Shown here: in pieces, positions 8,371 to 16,683 of the stretch
Numbering within the stretch: the first letter of the stretch is position 1
Layout: the number at the start of each line of letters is the position of its first letter
DNA from: Streptomyces sp. MMG1121
Lineage (GTDB): Bacteria; Actinomycetota; Actinomycetes; Streptomycetales; Streptomycetaceae
NCBI RefSeq assembly: GCF_001280015.1
Contig: NZ_LGDV01000213.1
Span: 124,001-188,000 of the forward strand
Reading direction: 5' to 3'
Length of the DNA stretch: 64,000 bases
The notes under the pieces: model-generated
The model's input: only the letters and a program-made list of their open reading frames with translations
The model's database searches: none
Told to the model about the DNA's origin: nothing
Translations under genes and position numbers: made by a program

Positions 8371-9521
8371 CCACATCGATGGACGAGGTCCTGCTGAGGA
8401 GCCTCACGCCGGGCGTGCTCGGGATCCTCGTCCGCCGCGGAGCCGACTTCGCGGCGGCCGAGGACGCCGTGCAGGACGCGCTGGTCGAGGCCGTGCGCGT
8501 CTGGCCGGCCGACCCGCCGCGAGACCCGAAGGGCTGGCTGGTCACCGTGGCGTGGCGCCGGTTCCTCGACGCGACCCGGGCGGACGCCGCCCGCCGCCGG
8601 CGTGAGGACCTCGTCGACGAGGAACCGGCGCCCGGGCCCGCGCCCGCCGTGGACGACACGCTCCAGCTCTACTTCCTGTGCGCCCACCCGTCGCTGACGG
8701 CGTCGTCCGCGGTCGCCCTCACGCTGCGCGCCGTCGGCGGGCTGACCACCCGTCAGATCGCGCAGGCCTACCTGGTGCCCGAGGCGACGATGGCGCAGCG
8801 CATCAGCCGTGCCAAGCGCACCGTCTCCGGCGTGCGGTTCGACCGGCCCGGCGACGTCGCCACCGTGCTGCGCGTGCTCTATCTGGTCTTCAACGAGGGC
8901 TACTCCGGCGACGTCGACCTCGCCACCGAGGCCATCCGGCTCACCCGGCGACTCGCGGCCGCGATCGATCACCCCGAAGTGGCGGGGCTGCTGGCCCTCA
9001 TGCTGCTCCACCACGCCCGGCGGGCCACCCGGATCGCACCCGACGGCAGCCTGGTGCCGCTCGCCGAACAGGACCGCAGCCGGTGGGACACCCAGTCGAT
9101 CACGGAGGGTGTGGAGATCCTGCAGGCGGCCCTGGCCCGCGACCGGCTGGGCGAGTTCCAGGCCCAGGCCGCCATCGCGGCGCTCCACGCCGACGCGCCC
9201 ACCGCCGGGGAGACCGACTGGGTGCAGATCGTCGAGTGGTACGACGAGCTGGCCCGCCTGACCGACAGCCCGGTCGTTCGCCTCAACCGCGCAGTGGCCG
9301 TCGGCGAGGCCGACGGACCGCGCGCGGGGCTGGCGGCGCTCGCACCGCTGGACGACTCGCTGCCCCGCTACGCCGCGGTGTCGGCGTACCTCCACGAGCG
9401 CGACGGCGACCTGGCGACGGCGGCACGGCTGTACGCCGAGGCGGCCCAGAAGGCACCCGCCCGCGCCGAGCGCGACTACCTGACGCGCCAGGCGGCCCGG
9501 CTCAACGCCCGCCGCCGCTGA
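8367..9521 (+). CDS. ECF42-type RNA polymerase sigma factor
   Basis: A 384-residue extracytoplasmic-function sigma factor. Region 2 lies at ~residues 15-80 (Ala-Glu-Asp-Ala-Val-Gln-Asp-Ala, then Pro-Lys-Gly-Trp-Leu) and region 4 at ~105-165 ([19 protein letters not shown]). A long C-terminal helical extension of ~200 residues is rich in Ala/Leu/Arg helices of TPR character. Such an extension, together with the coupled DGPF gene upstream, is characteristic of group ECF42, in which no anti-sigma factor is found. I chose the overlapping GTG 8367; ATG 8379 is possible. The regulon is unknown, but ECF42 factors often transcribe their own DGPF gene. Confidence 0.9.
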   Translation: MTTSMDEVLLRSLTPGVLGILVRRGADFAAAEDAVQDALVEAVRVWPADPPRDPKGWLVTVAWRRFLDATRADAARRRREDLVDEEPAPGPAPAVDDTLQLYFLCAHPSLTASSAVALTLRAVGGLTTRQIAQAYLVPEATMAQRISRAKRTVSGVRFDRPGDVATVLRVLYLVFNEGYSGDVDLATEAIRLTRRLAAAIDHPEVAGLLALMLLHHARRATRIAPDGSLVPLAEQDRSRWDTQSITEGVEILQAALARDRLGEFQAQAAIAALHADAPTAGETDWVQIVEWYDELARLTDSPVVRLNRAVAVGEADGPRAGLAALAPLDDSLPRYAAVSAYLHERDGDLATAARLYAEAAQKAPARAERDYLTRQAARLNARRR

Positions 9522-9642
9522 GGGGTCGTGCTCGGACTCCCCGCGGCACGTGGCCCGACGTGAGCCGCGGCCGTGCCCCGGAAACCGTCGAGTGCCGGCG
9601 AGTGCCGTGTGCCGGTGACCACGTCTCGCGGCTCGTTCGCGG
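9522..9642. other. Short spacer, no gene seen
   Basis: This spacer lies between the sigma-factor stop and the 3' end of the regulator remnant on the other strand. No hairpin with long arms and no coding frame was found. Confidence 0.4.
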
Positions 9643-9945
9643 TCAGCCCTCGCGGTGGTGGTCGTAGAAGCCCCGCCCGGTCATCACGGCAGGCGAGGCC
9701 GAGACGCGAGTGCCGACTGCCGCAGCGCGGACCGTCGCCCGGGCCACGCCCGGCTCGGCGGCGGCCGCGGACGGCGGCAGGCCGCGGGGCTGGACGACCC
9801 CGAGCGTCCACTCGGGTGCCTGCGGCACCAAGGGGCGGGGGTGGAGCCCCCTGCGTCACGCCGACCGTGGTCTCGCCGCACGGCTCGCCCCGGACGAGGT
9901 CGACCGCCGCGCGCAGCTGCCCGGCTGCCGGCAGGGTGGCGCGGG
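9643..9945 (-). pseudogene. Decayed LysR-like regulator remnant
   Basis: On the minus strand, 9945-9850 has nearly all G/C third positions. It encodes a piece resembling the linker and first strand of a LysR regulator (Gln-Leu-Arg-Ala-Ala-Val-Asp-Leu, then Thr-Thr-Val-Gly-Val-Thr-Gln). A change of frame near 9845 is followed by ~65 more biased codons ending at a TGA at 9643. Neither half has a start, a helix-turn-helix or a full effector domain. It points away from the MFS remnant that begins within ~10 bp of its right edge, as expected for a LysR/MFS divergent pair that lost its middle. The LysR assignment is tentative; that this is a coding remnant is firmer. Confidence 0.4.
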
Positions 9946-9954
9946 CGGTCCGTG

Positions 9955-10737
9955 TCACTGACGCTCGTGTCGACCGCGGCCAACGTCGGCGGTCTGGGCC
10001 TCGGCCCGCTCGCCGCGGGGGTGCTCGCCCAGTACCTGGGCGCGCCGCTGCACCTGCCGTACGCGGTCTTCGGCGTGCTGCTCCTGACGGGCGTCGCCGC
10101 CATCGCCCTGACTCCGGAGACCGTACGCAAGCCGGCGGTCCGGCCGTCGTACCGGCCCCAGCGGGTCGGCGCCGCCTTGGGCGAGCGGGGATACCCGGGC
10201 GCGGCAGCGGCGGGGTTCGCGTCCATGGCCGTCTTCGGCCTGTTCGCGTCCGTGGCCCCCGGGTTCGTCAGCGGGACCCTGCACCACCCCTCCCACGCGC
10301 TGGCCGGGCTGATCGTGTTCACCGTGTTCGGTGCCGCCGCGGCGGCCCAGGTTCTCACCGGCCGCCTTCGCGACCGGACCCGGTGGACGGTCGGCCTGCT
10401 CGCCCAGGCCGCGGGGATGACCCTCCTCGCGGTCGCCCTGCACGTCACCGGCCTGCCGGTCTTCGTGCTCACCGCCGGTGCGGGGGCCGGGGTACTGTTC
10501 AAGTCTGCCGTCGGCCTTGTGGCCGGTACGGCCGCCGCGGCCCGGCGCGGTGAAGCCCTCGCGGGTCTCTTCCTCGCCTGCTACCTGGGCCTGGCCCTGT
10601 TCCCCGTCGGCCTGGGCGTGGCCAGCCGCTCGATGACCGTGACCGCGGCGACGACGTGGTTCACCGGTGTCGTCCTGGCCCTGCTCGCCGCCGTGGCCGT
10701 GCTCACGAGCGGCCACGGCTCCCGCACCACGCGCTGA
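9955..10737 (+). pseudogene. 5'-truncated MFS transporter
   Basis: From about 9955 the frame encodes ~260 residues clearly belonging to the C-terminal two-thirds of an MFS transporter. They start at a helix with Leu-Val-Ser-Thr-Ala-Ala-Asn-Val-Gly-Gly-Leu-Gly-Leu-Gly-Pro-Leu-Ala (the usual helix-5 motif C position) and continue through about eight hydrophobic segments to a normal stop at 10737. The first four to five helices are absent. Upstream sequence in this frame (to 9655) is Arg/Gly-rich antisense character, so no complete transporter can be made. I infer a deletion that joined it to the regulator remnant at its left. Confidence 0.75.
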
Positions 10738-10760
10738 CCGGCCGTTCCGCCGCTTCGGGT

Positions 10761-11756
10761 TCAGGGCGCCGGGACGTGCCGGAACCGTTTGCGGTAGTCG
10801 CTGGGGGTGGTGTTGAGGCGGCGGCGGAAGACGCGGATCAGGGTGTCGATGGTGTTGAAGCCGCTGAGGGCGGCGATGCGGTCGAGGGTGTCGTCCGTGG
10901 TCTCCAGTCGGGCCCGGGCGGCTTCGAGGCGTACGGACTCGACGTAGGCGCCGGGTGTGGTGCCGAGTTCGTCGCGGAAGAGGCGGCTGAGGTGGCGTTC
11001 ACCGATGCTCGCGTGCGTGGCGAGGTCGGCGACGGACAGTGGCCGGGTGAGGTTCTGGCTGATGTGGAGCCGCAGGTCGTCCATGCGGCGGGAGGTGGGG
11101 CCGGTTTCGAGAGGCACGCTGAACTGGCTCTGGCCGCTGTGGCGTTTGAGGTACATGACGAGCTGGCGGGCGACGGCGACGGCGGCGGGCTCTCCGAAGT
11201 CCTCGGCGACCAGGGCCAGGGACAGGTCGAGGCACGCGGTCAGACCTGCGCCGGTCCAGACGTTGCCCTGGCGAATGAAGATCGGGTCGGCGTCGACCTC
11301 GACGGCCGGGTGGTCGGCGGCGAGCTGCGGCGCGGTCGACCAGTGGGTGGTCGCCCGTTTGCCGTCCAGGAGTCCGGCCGCGGCGAGCAGGTGCGCGCCG
11401 ACGCACACCGAGGCGATACGGCGCGAACGAGCGGCGAGCTGTTCGACCCGGGCGACGACCGCGGGGTCCACGAGGGCGTGGACCTGACGGCGGTGGTCGA
11501 CTTCGACGGAGCCGGGGACGAGGAGGGTGTCGATGCGGCGGCGGGCGGCGTCGTCGAGCGTCAGGTCGGGGACGATGCGAACTCCGGCGGACGTGGTGAC
11601 GGGTTGCAGGGTTTCGGCGGCGAGCGCGACGTCATAGCCGGGATCGCCGTCCATCTCGCGGCGCAGGAGCGCGAAGACCTCCGGTGGTCCGGTGACGTCG
11701 AGCAGGTCGACGCCCTCGAACAGCACGATGACGACGAGTCTTCGAATCTGGCTCAT
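10761..11756 (-). CDS. GlxA-type transcriptional regulator (DJ-1/PfpI + AraC)
   Basis: A 331-residue regulator with an N-terminal DJ-1/PfpI-like domain (~residues 5-175) and a C-terminal AraC double helix-turn-helix (~225-325). The DJ-1 part shows Val-Leu-Phe-Glu-Gly-Val-Asp-Leu-Leu-Asp and the nucleophile-elbow Ser-Val-Cys-Val-Gly-Ala-His. The AraC part shows Leu-Ala-Thr-His-Ala-Ser-Ile-Gly-Glu-Arg-His-Leu-Ser-Arg and the second-motif Ala-Leu-Ser-Gly-Phe. Family members are usually sensors whose DJ-1 domain lacks enzyme activity. It is divergent from the isochorismatase gene at 11900, its most likely target. The start is ATG 11756. Confidence 0.92.
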   Translation of the reverse strand: MSQIRRLVVIVLFEGVDLLDVTGPPEVFALLRREMDGDPGYDVALAAETLQPVTTSAGVRIVPDLTLDDAARRRIDTLLVPGSVEVDHRRQVHALVDPAVVARVEQLAARSRRIASVCVGAHLLAAAGLLDGKRATTHWSTAPQLAADHPAVEVDADPIFIRQGNVWTGAGLTACLDLSLALVAEDFGEPAAVAVARQLVMYLKRHSGQSQFSVPLETGPTSRRMDDLRLHISQNLTRPLSVADLATHASIGERHLSRLFRDELGTTPGAYVESVRLEAARARLETTDDTLDRIAALSGFNTIDTLIRVFRRRLNTTPSDYRKRFRHVPAP

Positions 11757-11801
11757 TCGGTTCCCCCCGGGTGTCCGGGCGGCATGTCAGGTTCTGCAAG
11801 T

Positions 11802-11889
11802 TTTACGACATTGCCGCCGACCTGGCCGGATCGTAGCGTCTACTCCGCCCACACAGTTGGCCGAAAATCTCCACATGATCTTTACGACA
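11802..11889. promoter_or_regulatory. TTTACGACA direct repeats between GlxA and isochorismatase genes
   Basis: The 9-mer TTTACGACA occurs twice in this 143-bp divergent gap, at 11802-11810 and 11881-11889. The second copy is just ahead of the AAGGGG ribosome site of the isochorismatase gene. A 10-mer TGGCCGAAAA at 11858-11867 recurs at 12639-12648, upstream of the secreted protein gene. These are candidate binding sites for the GlxA regulator; this is inferred only from position and repetition. Confidence 0.35.
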
Positions 11890-11899
11890 AGGGGCAGTT

Positions 11900-12490
11900 G
11901 TGCCTTCGAAAACCCTGCGTGACCTCAGCTCTCTCGACCAGACCCCGGCGGTGCTCGCGAACTCCACGCTGGTCCTGATCGACGTCCAGAACACCTACAC
12001 CCGGGGCGTGATGGAGCTGGAGGGCTGGCCGACCGCCCTGGACCGCGCGTCCGAGCTGCTGGAAGACGCCCGCGCCGCCGGTGCGAAGGTCATTCACGTC
12101 CGGCACGACGGCGGCGAGGGCAGCCCGTACGACCTCAACGCCGAGGTCGGGCAGATCCACAAGCGGGTCGCCCCGATCGACGGTGAGCCGGTCGTCACGA
12201 AGCAGGCCCCGAACGCGTTCCACGGCACCGACCTCGGCGAGCTGGTGGACGAGGCCGGGAACACCGACCTGATCCTGGCCGGCTTCATGACACACATGTG
12301 CATCGCGTTCACCGCCCAGGGCGCGTTCCTGCGCGGCAACAGGCCCACCGTGGTCGCCGACGCCACCGCCACCAGGTCCCTGAAGACCGACGTCGCGGAG
12401 GTGTCGGCCGCCCAGCTCCACCACGGCGCTCTCGCGACGATCGCCGACCTGTACGGCGTCGTCGTCCCGTCCGCCGACGTCCTGGGCTGA
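11900..12490 (+). CDS. Isochorismatase-family cysteine hydrolase
   Basis: A 196-residue alpha/beta hydrolase of the isochorismatase-like superfamily. The catalytic triad of the family is in place: Asp28 in Leu-Val-Leu-Ile-Asp-Val-Gln-Asn, Lys101 in Val-Val-Thr-Lys-Gln-Ala-Pro-Asn-Ala-Phe, and Cys134 in Ala-Gly-Phe-Met-Thr-His-Met-Cys-Ile-Ala. Relatives hydrolyse amides (nicotinamide, N-carbamoyl compounds, maleamate) as well as isochorismate, and the exact substrate cannot be read from the sequence. The start is GTG 11900 with AAGGGG upstream. It is divergent from the GlxA regulator and followed by a Tat-exported protein and a CynX-like transporter, suggesting a small catabolic or detoxification unit. 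Confidence 0.92.
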   Translation: MPSKTLRDLSSLDQTPAVLANSTLVLIDVQNTYTRGVMELEGWPTALDRASELLEDARAAGAKVIHVRHDGGEGSPYDLNAEVGQIHKRVAPIDGEPVVTKQAPNAFHGTDLGELVDEAGNTDLILAGFMTHMCIAFTAQGAFLRGNRPTVVADATATRSLKTDVAEVSAAQLHHGALATIADLYGVVVPSADVLG

Positions 12491-12736
12491 CGGCAGACCG
12501 GAACACCGAACTCCGCCGCGGAGAAGAACACTTGCCCCCCGCGCGATCCGCTCTCCGCGGCGGCGCGGCCATCCCCGTCGTGCGGGGCGGGATGTTGCTG
12601 TGATCGCACCTGTGATCGATCGGGGCGCACCGCCGAAATGGCCGAAAACGTGTGCCCGCCGGGGGACAAGCACCACACCACACAACGCGCGTACACGGGG
12701 ATGCCGCGCGTCCATTCCAGAGGGGGATGACAGGAA

Positions 12737-13915
12737 GTGCCCATACCCAACCGCAGAACCGTTCTCGCCGCCGGCGCCGCCACCGCGGCGACCGCCGCCT
12801 TCACCAACCTCGCCGCGTCCGGCACCGCGAACGCCGACGGCGGAACTCCCGACACCAGCACCGCCGAGGCCGCCCGGAAGAAGGCCGCTCGCGACAACAT
12901 CCGTGCGGTCGACACCGGCATGCGCACCAACTACGACACCCTGCGCGGCAACCTGAGCAAGCACCTCGGCCCGGTCGTCATCGTCAACAACGACATGGTC
13001 GGCGGCACGTACTACCTCGTGAACAACGGGACCGTACTGGAGACGGTCAAGCCCGTCGACGAGGTGTTCGAGCTGGCCAAGTCCATCGCCCACACCCCGC
13101 TCGGCATCTACTCCATCTGCGCGCCCTCTCTGGACCCGAACTACATTCCGCCGGCCCAGGCCCCCTACACCGACGCACACGATCTGGCCATGGTCGCCTT
13201 CAACGGCCCGAAGGACACGAGCTGGATCACCCCGCTCCAGACGTTCTCCGCCACCCTGGACACCGCCCGCAAGACCCTCGCGGACGCCAAGCTCCCGGCC
13301 GATCTGCAGGACTCCTGCGCGTTCATCCTCGACAAGGCCCACGACTACATCGCCGCCACGATCAGCAGGCGCGAGTTCGACATGAAGGCCTTCGAGGACT
13401 TCTCCGGCTCCGTGTACCCGAGCATCCGCACGAACATGTACTGGTCGTCCAAGGTGCAGATCCAGGGCGTCAGCGACCTGATGACCCGTTGGCGCCAGAA
13501 GGTCGGGGACGCCGCCTGGTCCGGCCTGTACGTGGTGGTGCTGTCCCTGTGGACCACCTACGAGCTGAACCAGAACAGCATCATCATCAAGAACTTCATG
13601 AACCAGGACAAGGTCGGCTCCCATCTGATCGACCTCATGACCGCGCAGTCCGCCGCCGACCCGGTGGCCGTCGCCCTCGACAACCTCGCCCGCATCGTCA
13701 TGGACAACATCGCCGCCGAGATGGTGTTCTCCACCGACCAGACCACCGCCGACGCCCTCAAGGGCAGGCAGGATCTGCTGTCCACCGAGATCCTCCAGCT
13801 CCTCGGCGGAGCCGGTACCGGCGCGTCCGGCGCCGCCGCGCTCACCAAGGGCCAGGCCAACCAGCTCGTCTGCCCCTTCCACAACCGGTCGGCCGCCACC
13901 CCGGCCCTCGTCTGA
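12737..13915 (+). CDS. Tat-exported protein of unknown function
   Basis: A 392-residue protein that I do not recognise. It begins with a twin-arginine signal (Asn-Arg-Arg-Thr-Val-Leu, then an Ala-rich core) and a likely cleavage site after Ala-Asn-Ala at ~33. The mature part is mainly helical, with one strand-rich segment around residues 75-100 (Val-Val-Ile-Val-Asn-Asn-Asp, Gly-Gly-Thr-Tyr-Tyr-Leu-Val). It has few cysteines, including Leu-Val-Cys-Pro-Phe-His-Asn near the C-terminus, which could bind metal. Start GTG 12737 follows an AGGAA ribosome site. It lies between the isochorismatase gene and a strong nested hairpin. Tat export implies folding, perhaps with a cofactor, before secretion. 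Confidence 0.85.
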   Translation: MPIPNRRTVLAAGAATAATAAFTNLAASGTANADGGTPDTSTAEAARKKAARDNIRAVDTGMRTNYDTLRGNLSKHLGPVVIVNNDMVGGTYYLVNNGTVLETVKPVDEVFELAKSIAHTPLGIYSICAPSLDPNYIPPAQAPYTDAHDLAMVAFNGPKDTSWITPLQTFSATLDTARKTLADAKLPADLQDSCAFILDKAHDYIAATISRREFDMKAFEDFSGSVYPSIRTNMYWSSKVQIQGVSDLMTRWRQKVGDAAWSGLYVVVLSLWTTYELNQNSIIIKNFMNQDKVGSHLIDLMTAQSAADPVAVALDNLARIVMDNIAAEMVFSTDQTTADALKGRQDLLSTEILQLLGGAGTGASGAAALTKGQANQLVCPFHNRSAATPALV

Positions 13916-13939
13916 CCCGCCGCAACCCCGGCACCACGC

Positions 13940-13996
13940 CCCGAAGGCTTCCCCCGAACCCGGAGACACCGTCTCCGGCAGGGGGAAGCCTTCGGG
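13940..13996 (+). terminator. Nested double-stem hairpin terminator
   Basis: Outer arms of 16 bp (13940-13955 with 13981-13996) pair perfectly. Inside the 25-nt loop, a second perfect stem of 8 bp (13960-13967 with 13971-13978) has a 3-nt loop. It lies 24 bp after the stop of the Tat-protein gene and 17 bp before the transporter start, so it probably terminates or attenuates readthrough. No U-tract follows, as is common in Streptomyces. Confidence 0.85.
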
Positions 13997-14013
13997 CATT
14001 TCCAAGGGAAACA

Positions 14014-15252
14014 GTGAAAAACTCACGCGTCATTCATCGCGCGGCCAGACTCTGGGCACTTGGCGGCCTGGTCCTCCTCGCGCTCAACCTGCGCGCCGCC
14101 ATCACCGGCATCTCCCCCGTCCTCAGCCAGTTGCAGGACGCCTTCCACCTCTCCGGCACCCAGGTCAGCATCCTGACCACGCTGCCCGTGCTCTGCCTCG
14201 GCGTCTTCGCCTCCCTCGCGCCGCCGATCGCCCGCCGCATCGGCACCGAGACCACCATCACCGCCGCCCTCGCCCTCCTCACCCTGGGCATCCTCCTCCG
14301 GGCCCTGCCCTCCCCCTTGACGCTGTTCACCGGCACGGTCCTCGCCGGTGCGGGGATCGCCGCCGGCAACGTCCTGCTGCCCGCCGTCATCAAACGCCAT
14401 TTCGCCGCCCGCGTCGGCTCCCTCACCGGTGTGGCGATGATGCTCATGGCCGCCAGCGGGGCCCTCGCCGCCGCCCTCGCCATCCCCCTCGCCGACGCCG
14501 CCGGCTGGCGCACCGCGCTCGCCGCCTGGGCGCTGCCCTCCCTGCTGGCCGCACTCGCCTGGGGGCCACTCGCCGTACGCGGCCACCGGCGCCGCGCCCA
14601 CAGCCGGCCGAGCACACCCGACGCCACGGTGTCCCTGATCCGCTCTCCGCTCGCCTGGGCGGTCGCCGCCTTCCTCGGCCTGGTCTCCCTGATGTTCTAC
14701 GCCCTCATGGCATGGCTGCCGGAGATCATGCACGCCGACGGCTACCGGCCGGCCGAGGCCGGGATGATGGTGTCGGCCGTGCAGATCATCAGCATTCCCC
14801 TCGGCCTGGCCGTTCCCGTTCTCGCCACCCGCATGGCCACCCAACGCCCGCTCGTGGCCGCCGTCGCCGCGACGAAGGCCGCAGCCCTGACCGGCCTGCT
14901 CCTCGCGCCCCACGCCGGATGGCTGTGGATCTGCGTGCTCGGCCTCGCCACCGGCAGCGCCTTCCCGCTCGCCTTCACCCTGCTCAGCCTGCGCTCCCCC
15001 ACCCCACAGATCGCCGCCCGCCTCTCCGGCATGGCCCAGACCGGCGGATATCTGATCGCCGGCGCCGGGCCCCTGATGATCGGCCTCCTGCACAGCCTCA
15101 CCGGCGGCTGGCGGATACCGCTCCTGCTCCTGCTCGCCCTCCTCGTCCCCGAGGCAGCCGCCGGGCTGCTCGCCGGCCGCCCCGCGTTCGTCGCGGCCGG
15201 GGCCGGCTCCGGCCGCGACCGCGACCTGCCCCAGCTGCAAGCCGTCCGCTGA
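14014..15252 (+). CDS. CynX/NimT-family MFS transporter
   Basis: A 412-residue MFS permease with about 12 hydrophobic segments. The first helix carries Ala-Leu-Asn-Leu-Arg-Ala-Ala-Ile-Thr-Gly-Ile-Ser-Pro-Val-Leu, a signature of the CynX/NimT (cyanate / 2-nitroimidazole) family, followed by Leu-Thr-Thr-Leu-Pro-Val-Leu-Cys-Leu-Gly. The start is GTG 14014 with AAGGGAA upstream. The frame is open far upstream (to 12652), but that part is antisense-like and crosses the Tat-protein gene and the hairpin. The substrate is unknown; next to a cysteine hydrolase, a small amide- or cyanate-like compound is plausible. Confidence 0.88.
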   Translation: MKNSRVIHRAARLWALGGLVLLALNLRAAITGISPVLSQLQDAFHLSGTQVSILTTLPVLCLGVFASLAPPIARRIGTETTITAALALLTLGILLRALPSPLTLFTGTVLAGAGIAAGNVLLPAVIKRHFAARVGSLTGVAMMLMAASGALAAALAIPLADAAGWRTALAAWALPSLLAALAWGPLAVRGHRRRAHSRPSTPDATVSLIRSPLAWAVAAFLGLVSLMFYALMAWLPEIMHADGYRPAEAGMMVSAVQIISIPLGLAVPVLATRMATQRPLVAAVAATKAAALTGLLLAPHAGWLWICVLGLATGSAFPLAFTLLSLRSPTPQIAARLSGMAQTGGYLIAGAGPLMIGLLHSLTGGWRIPLLLLLALLVPEAAAGLLAGRPAFVAAGAGSGRDRDLPQLQAVR

Positions 15253-15266
15253 CTGCCCTGATACGG

Positions 15267-15303
15267 GAGGTGCCCCCGCCCGGTCCTGGAGCGGGGGCAC
15301 CTC
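15267..15303 (+). terminator. Perfect 13-bp hairpin terminator
   Basis: GAGGTGCCCCCGC (15267-15279) pairs perfectly with its complement at 15291-15303 around an 11-nt loop, 14 bp after the transporter stop. It can serve as a terminator for the transporter and, on the other strand, lies downstream of the truncated dehydrogenase. Confidence 0.85.
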
Positions 15304-15367
15304 TGCGGACTCGCCCAGCGAGCTGACGGGACCGGTCGCCGAGCCCACGGGCGGCCACTGCGAGCAG

Positions 15368-15916
15368 CTACTGCCCCGGGTGCAGAACGACCTTGGTGTA
15401 GCCCTCGACGCGCTTGTCGAACTTGTCGTAGGCCGTGGGCGCGTCGTTCAGGGACAGCTCATGGGAGACGACGAAACTCGGCCGTGCGCGGCCCGAGATG
15501 ATGAGGTCGCGCAACTGCCGGTTGTAGCGCTTCACATTGCACTGCCCGGTGCCCAGACGCAGACCCTTCTCGAAGAGCTTGCCGATCGCGACCATGAGCC
15601 GGCCGTGCTTGGCCTGCTCGTCCGGCGCCCCCGGGTCGGCCGGCACGTACAGGCCGGGTATGCCGAGCGCTCCGGTCGCCCGGACGCTGTCGATGATCGA
15701 GTTCAGGACGGCCGCGGGCTCCTCGCGGTCCGCGCCCTTGGCCATGGCCTGGTACCCGACCGCGTCGATGCCCTTGTCCGTACCTTCACCGTTCGTCTGC
15801 TCCTTGATCTGCTCGACCGGGTTGCCCTCGGCGAAGTTGATCGGGATCGCCCCTATCTCCTCGGCCTTCTGCAGCCGCTCGAGCACGCGGTCCACGACGA
15901 ACACCTTCGACGCACC
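15368..15916 (-). pseudogene. fdhA: 3' half of glutathione-independent formaldehyde dehydrogenase
   Basis: These 182 codons correspond to the C-terminal half of a zinc-dependent formaldehyde dehydrogenase of the FdhA type (full proteins are ~400 residues). Recognisable parts are Gly-Ala-Ser-Lys-Val-Phe-Val-Val-Asp-Arg at the end of the Rossmann beta-alpha unit, Asp-Ala-Val-Gly-Tyr-Gln-Ala, Gly-Gln-Cys-Asn-Val-Lys-Arg-Tyr-Asn and a C-terminal Tyr-Thr-Lys-Val-Val-Leu-His-Pro-Gly. The catalytic zinc domain and the start are gone. At ~15916 the sequence changes abruptly into the cupin gene in another frame, inside a GC-repeat (CGCGCGCGC). This is a deletion fusion, and the fragment cannot be an active enzyme. 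Confidence 0.85.
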
Positions 15917-16683
15917 GCGCGCGCGGACTCGTCCTCGTACGGCAGCGTCGTCCCCGGCAGGGCGTACTCGTCGCGGCGCCCGCACATCCCGAAGCCGCCC
16001 AGGCGGCTCGGCTCGCTCCGGTACGCGGTCGCGTCGTCGAGATAGGCGGGCTCGCCGGACTCCAGGGCGTCGAGCTGGGCGCCGGTGCGTTCGGCGGCGG
16101 CGAGCGCGCCCGCCCGCCACAGCTCGCGCCAGGCGGGCACCCGGGCCCGCACCAGACGGGCGGCGGACTGCTGGAAGGCACGGTACGGGCCGCTGTCCCC
16201 GGCGGTCATGGCCTCGCGCAGGGCGAGATAGCCCTCGACAGCGAGGTCCCTGCGGCGTCGGGCGGCGGCCTCGGTGTCCGCTCCGGTGCCCGGCGGCAGG
16301 GTGGCGGCGGCCGCGTACCGCTCGGGGTCGGCGAGCACCTCGGGCGGGAACGTGAACACCGCGTCCCCGGCTTCGGGCAGTCCGCTGTTCTGCATGAGCA
16401 CGGTGATCCGCAGACCACCGCCCTGCACCAAGCGGTGCACGGTGCCCGGGGTGAACCAGGCGAGGGAGCCCGGTCCCAGCGGGATGTCGCGGTAGCCGTC
16501 CGGGCTCAGGGTCTGTACCGCGCCGCGGCCGGCGGTGACGACGTACGCCTCGGTGCACACCAGGTGCAGATGCGGGCTGCCGCCGCAGACACCGTCGGCG
16601 GCCTCCCAGTCGTAGGCACTCAGGTGCGACAGTCCGACGGCACCGGGCAACGGCCGGGTCGGCGCGGGCTTCGCCTCGCTCAC
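15853..16683 (-). CDS. Cupin-domain protein with fused, foreign C-terminus
   Basis: A 276-residue frame. Residues ~20-110 form a cupin barrel with metal-ligand motif His-Leu-His-Leu-Val-Cys-Thr-Glu and Pro-Gly-Thr-Val-His, typical of sugar-metabolism cupins that accompany DUF6807 and Gfo/Idh/MocA genes. The rest is helical. The last ~22 residues (Arg/Cys/Ser-rich) come from out-of-frame reading of the fdhA remnant, so the native C-terminus has been replaced. The core domain is complete and may still work. Start GTG 16683 overlaps the DUF6807 stop by GTGA, making it the third gene of the operon. Confidence 0.75.
   Translation of the reverse strand: MSEAKPAPTRPLPGAVGLSHLSAYDWEAADGVCGGSPHLHLVCTEAYVVTAGRGAVQTLSPDGYRDIPLGPGSLAWFTPGTVHRLVQGGGLRITVLMQNSGLPEAGDAVFTFPPEVLADPERYAAAATLPPGTGADTEAAARRRRDLAVEGYLALREAMTAGDSGPYRAFQQSAARLVRARVPAWRELWRAGALAAAERTGAQLDALESGEPAYLDDATAYRSEPSRLGGFGMCGRRDEYALPGTTLPYEDESARAVRRRCSSWTACSSGCRRPRR

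Noticed and set aside
9655..9954. The upstream part of the MFS fragment frame as the missing first helices.
   Set aside because: The translation is Arg/Gly-rich and hydrophilic with no membrane segments, while the opposite strand has the better codon bias.
12652..14013. Extension of the CynX-like transporter frame upstream to 12652.
   Set aside because: It would cross the Tat-protein gene and a strong hairpin and adds Arg/His/Pro-rich sequence unlike MFS proteins.
11882..14026. A 714-codon minus-strand frame covering the isochorismatase and Tat-protein genes.
   Set aside because: It overlaps two convincing plus-strand genes with intact motifs and shows only the Gly/Val-rich antisense signature.
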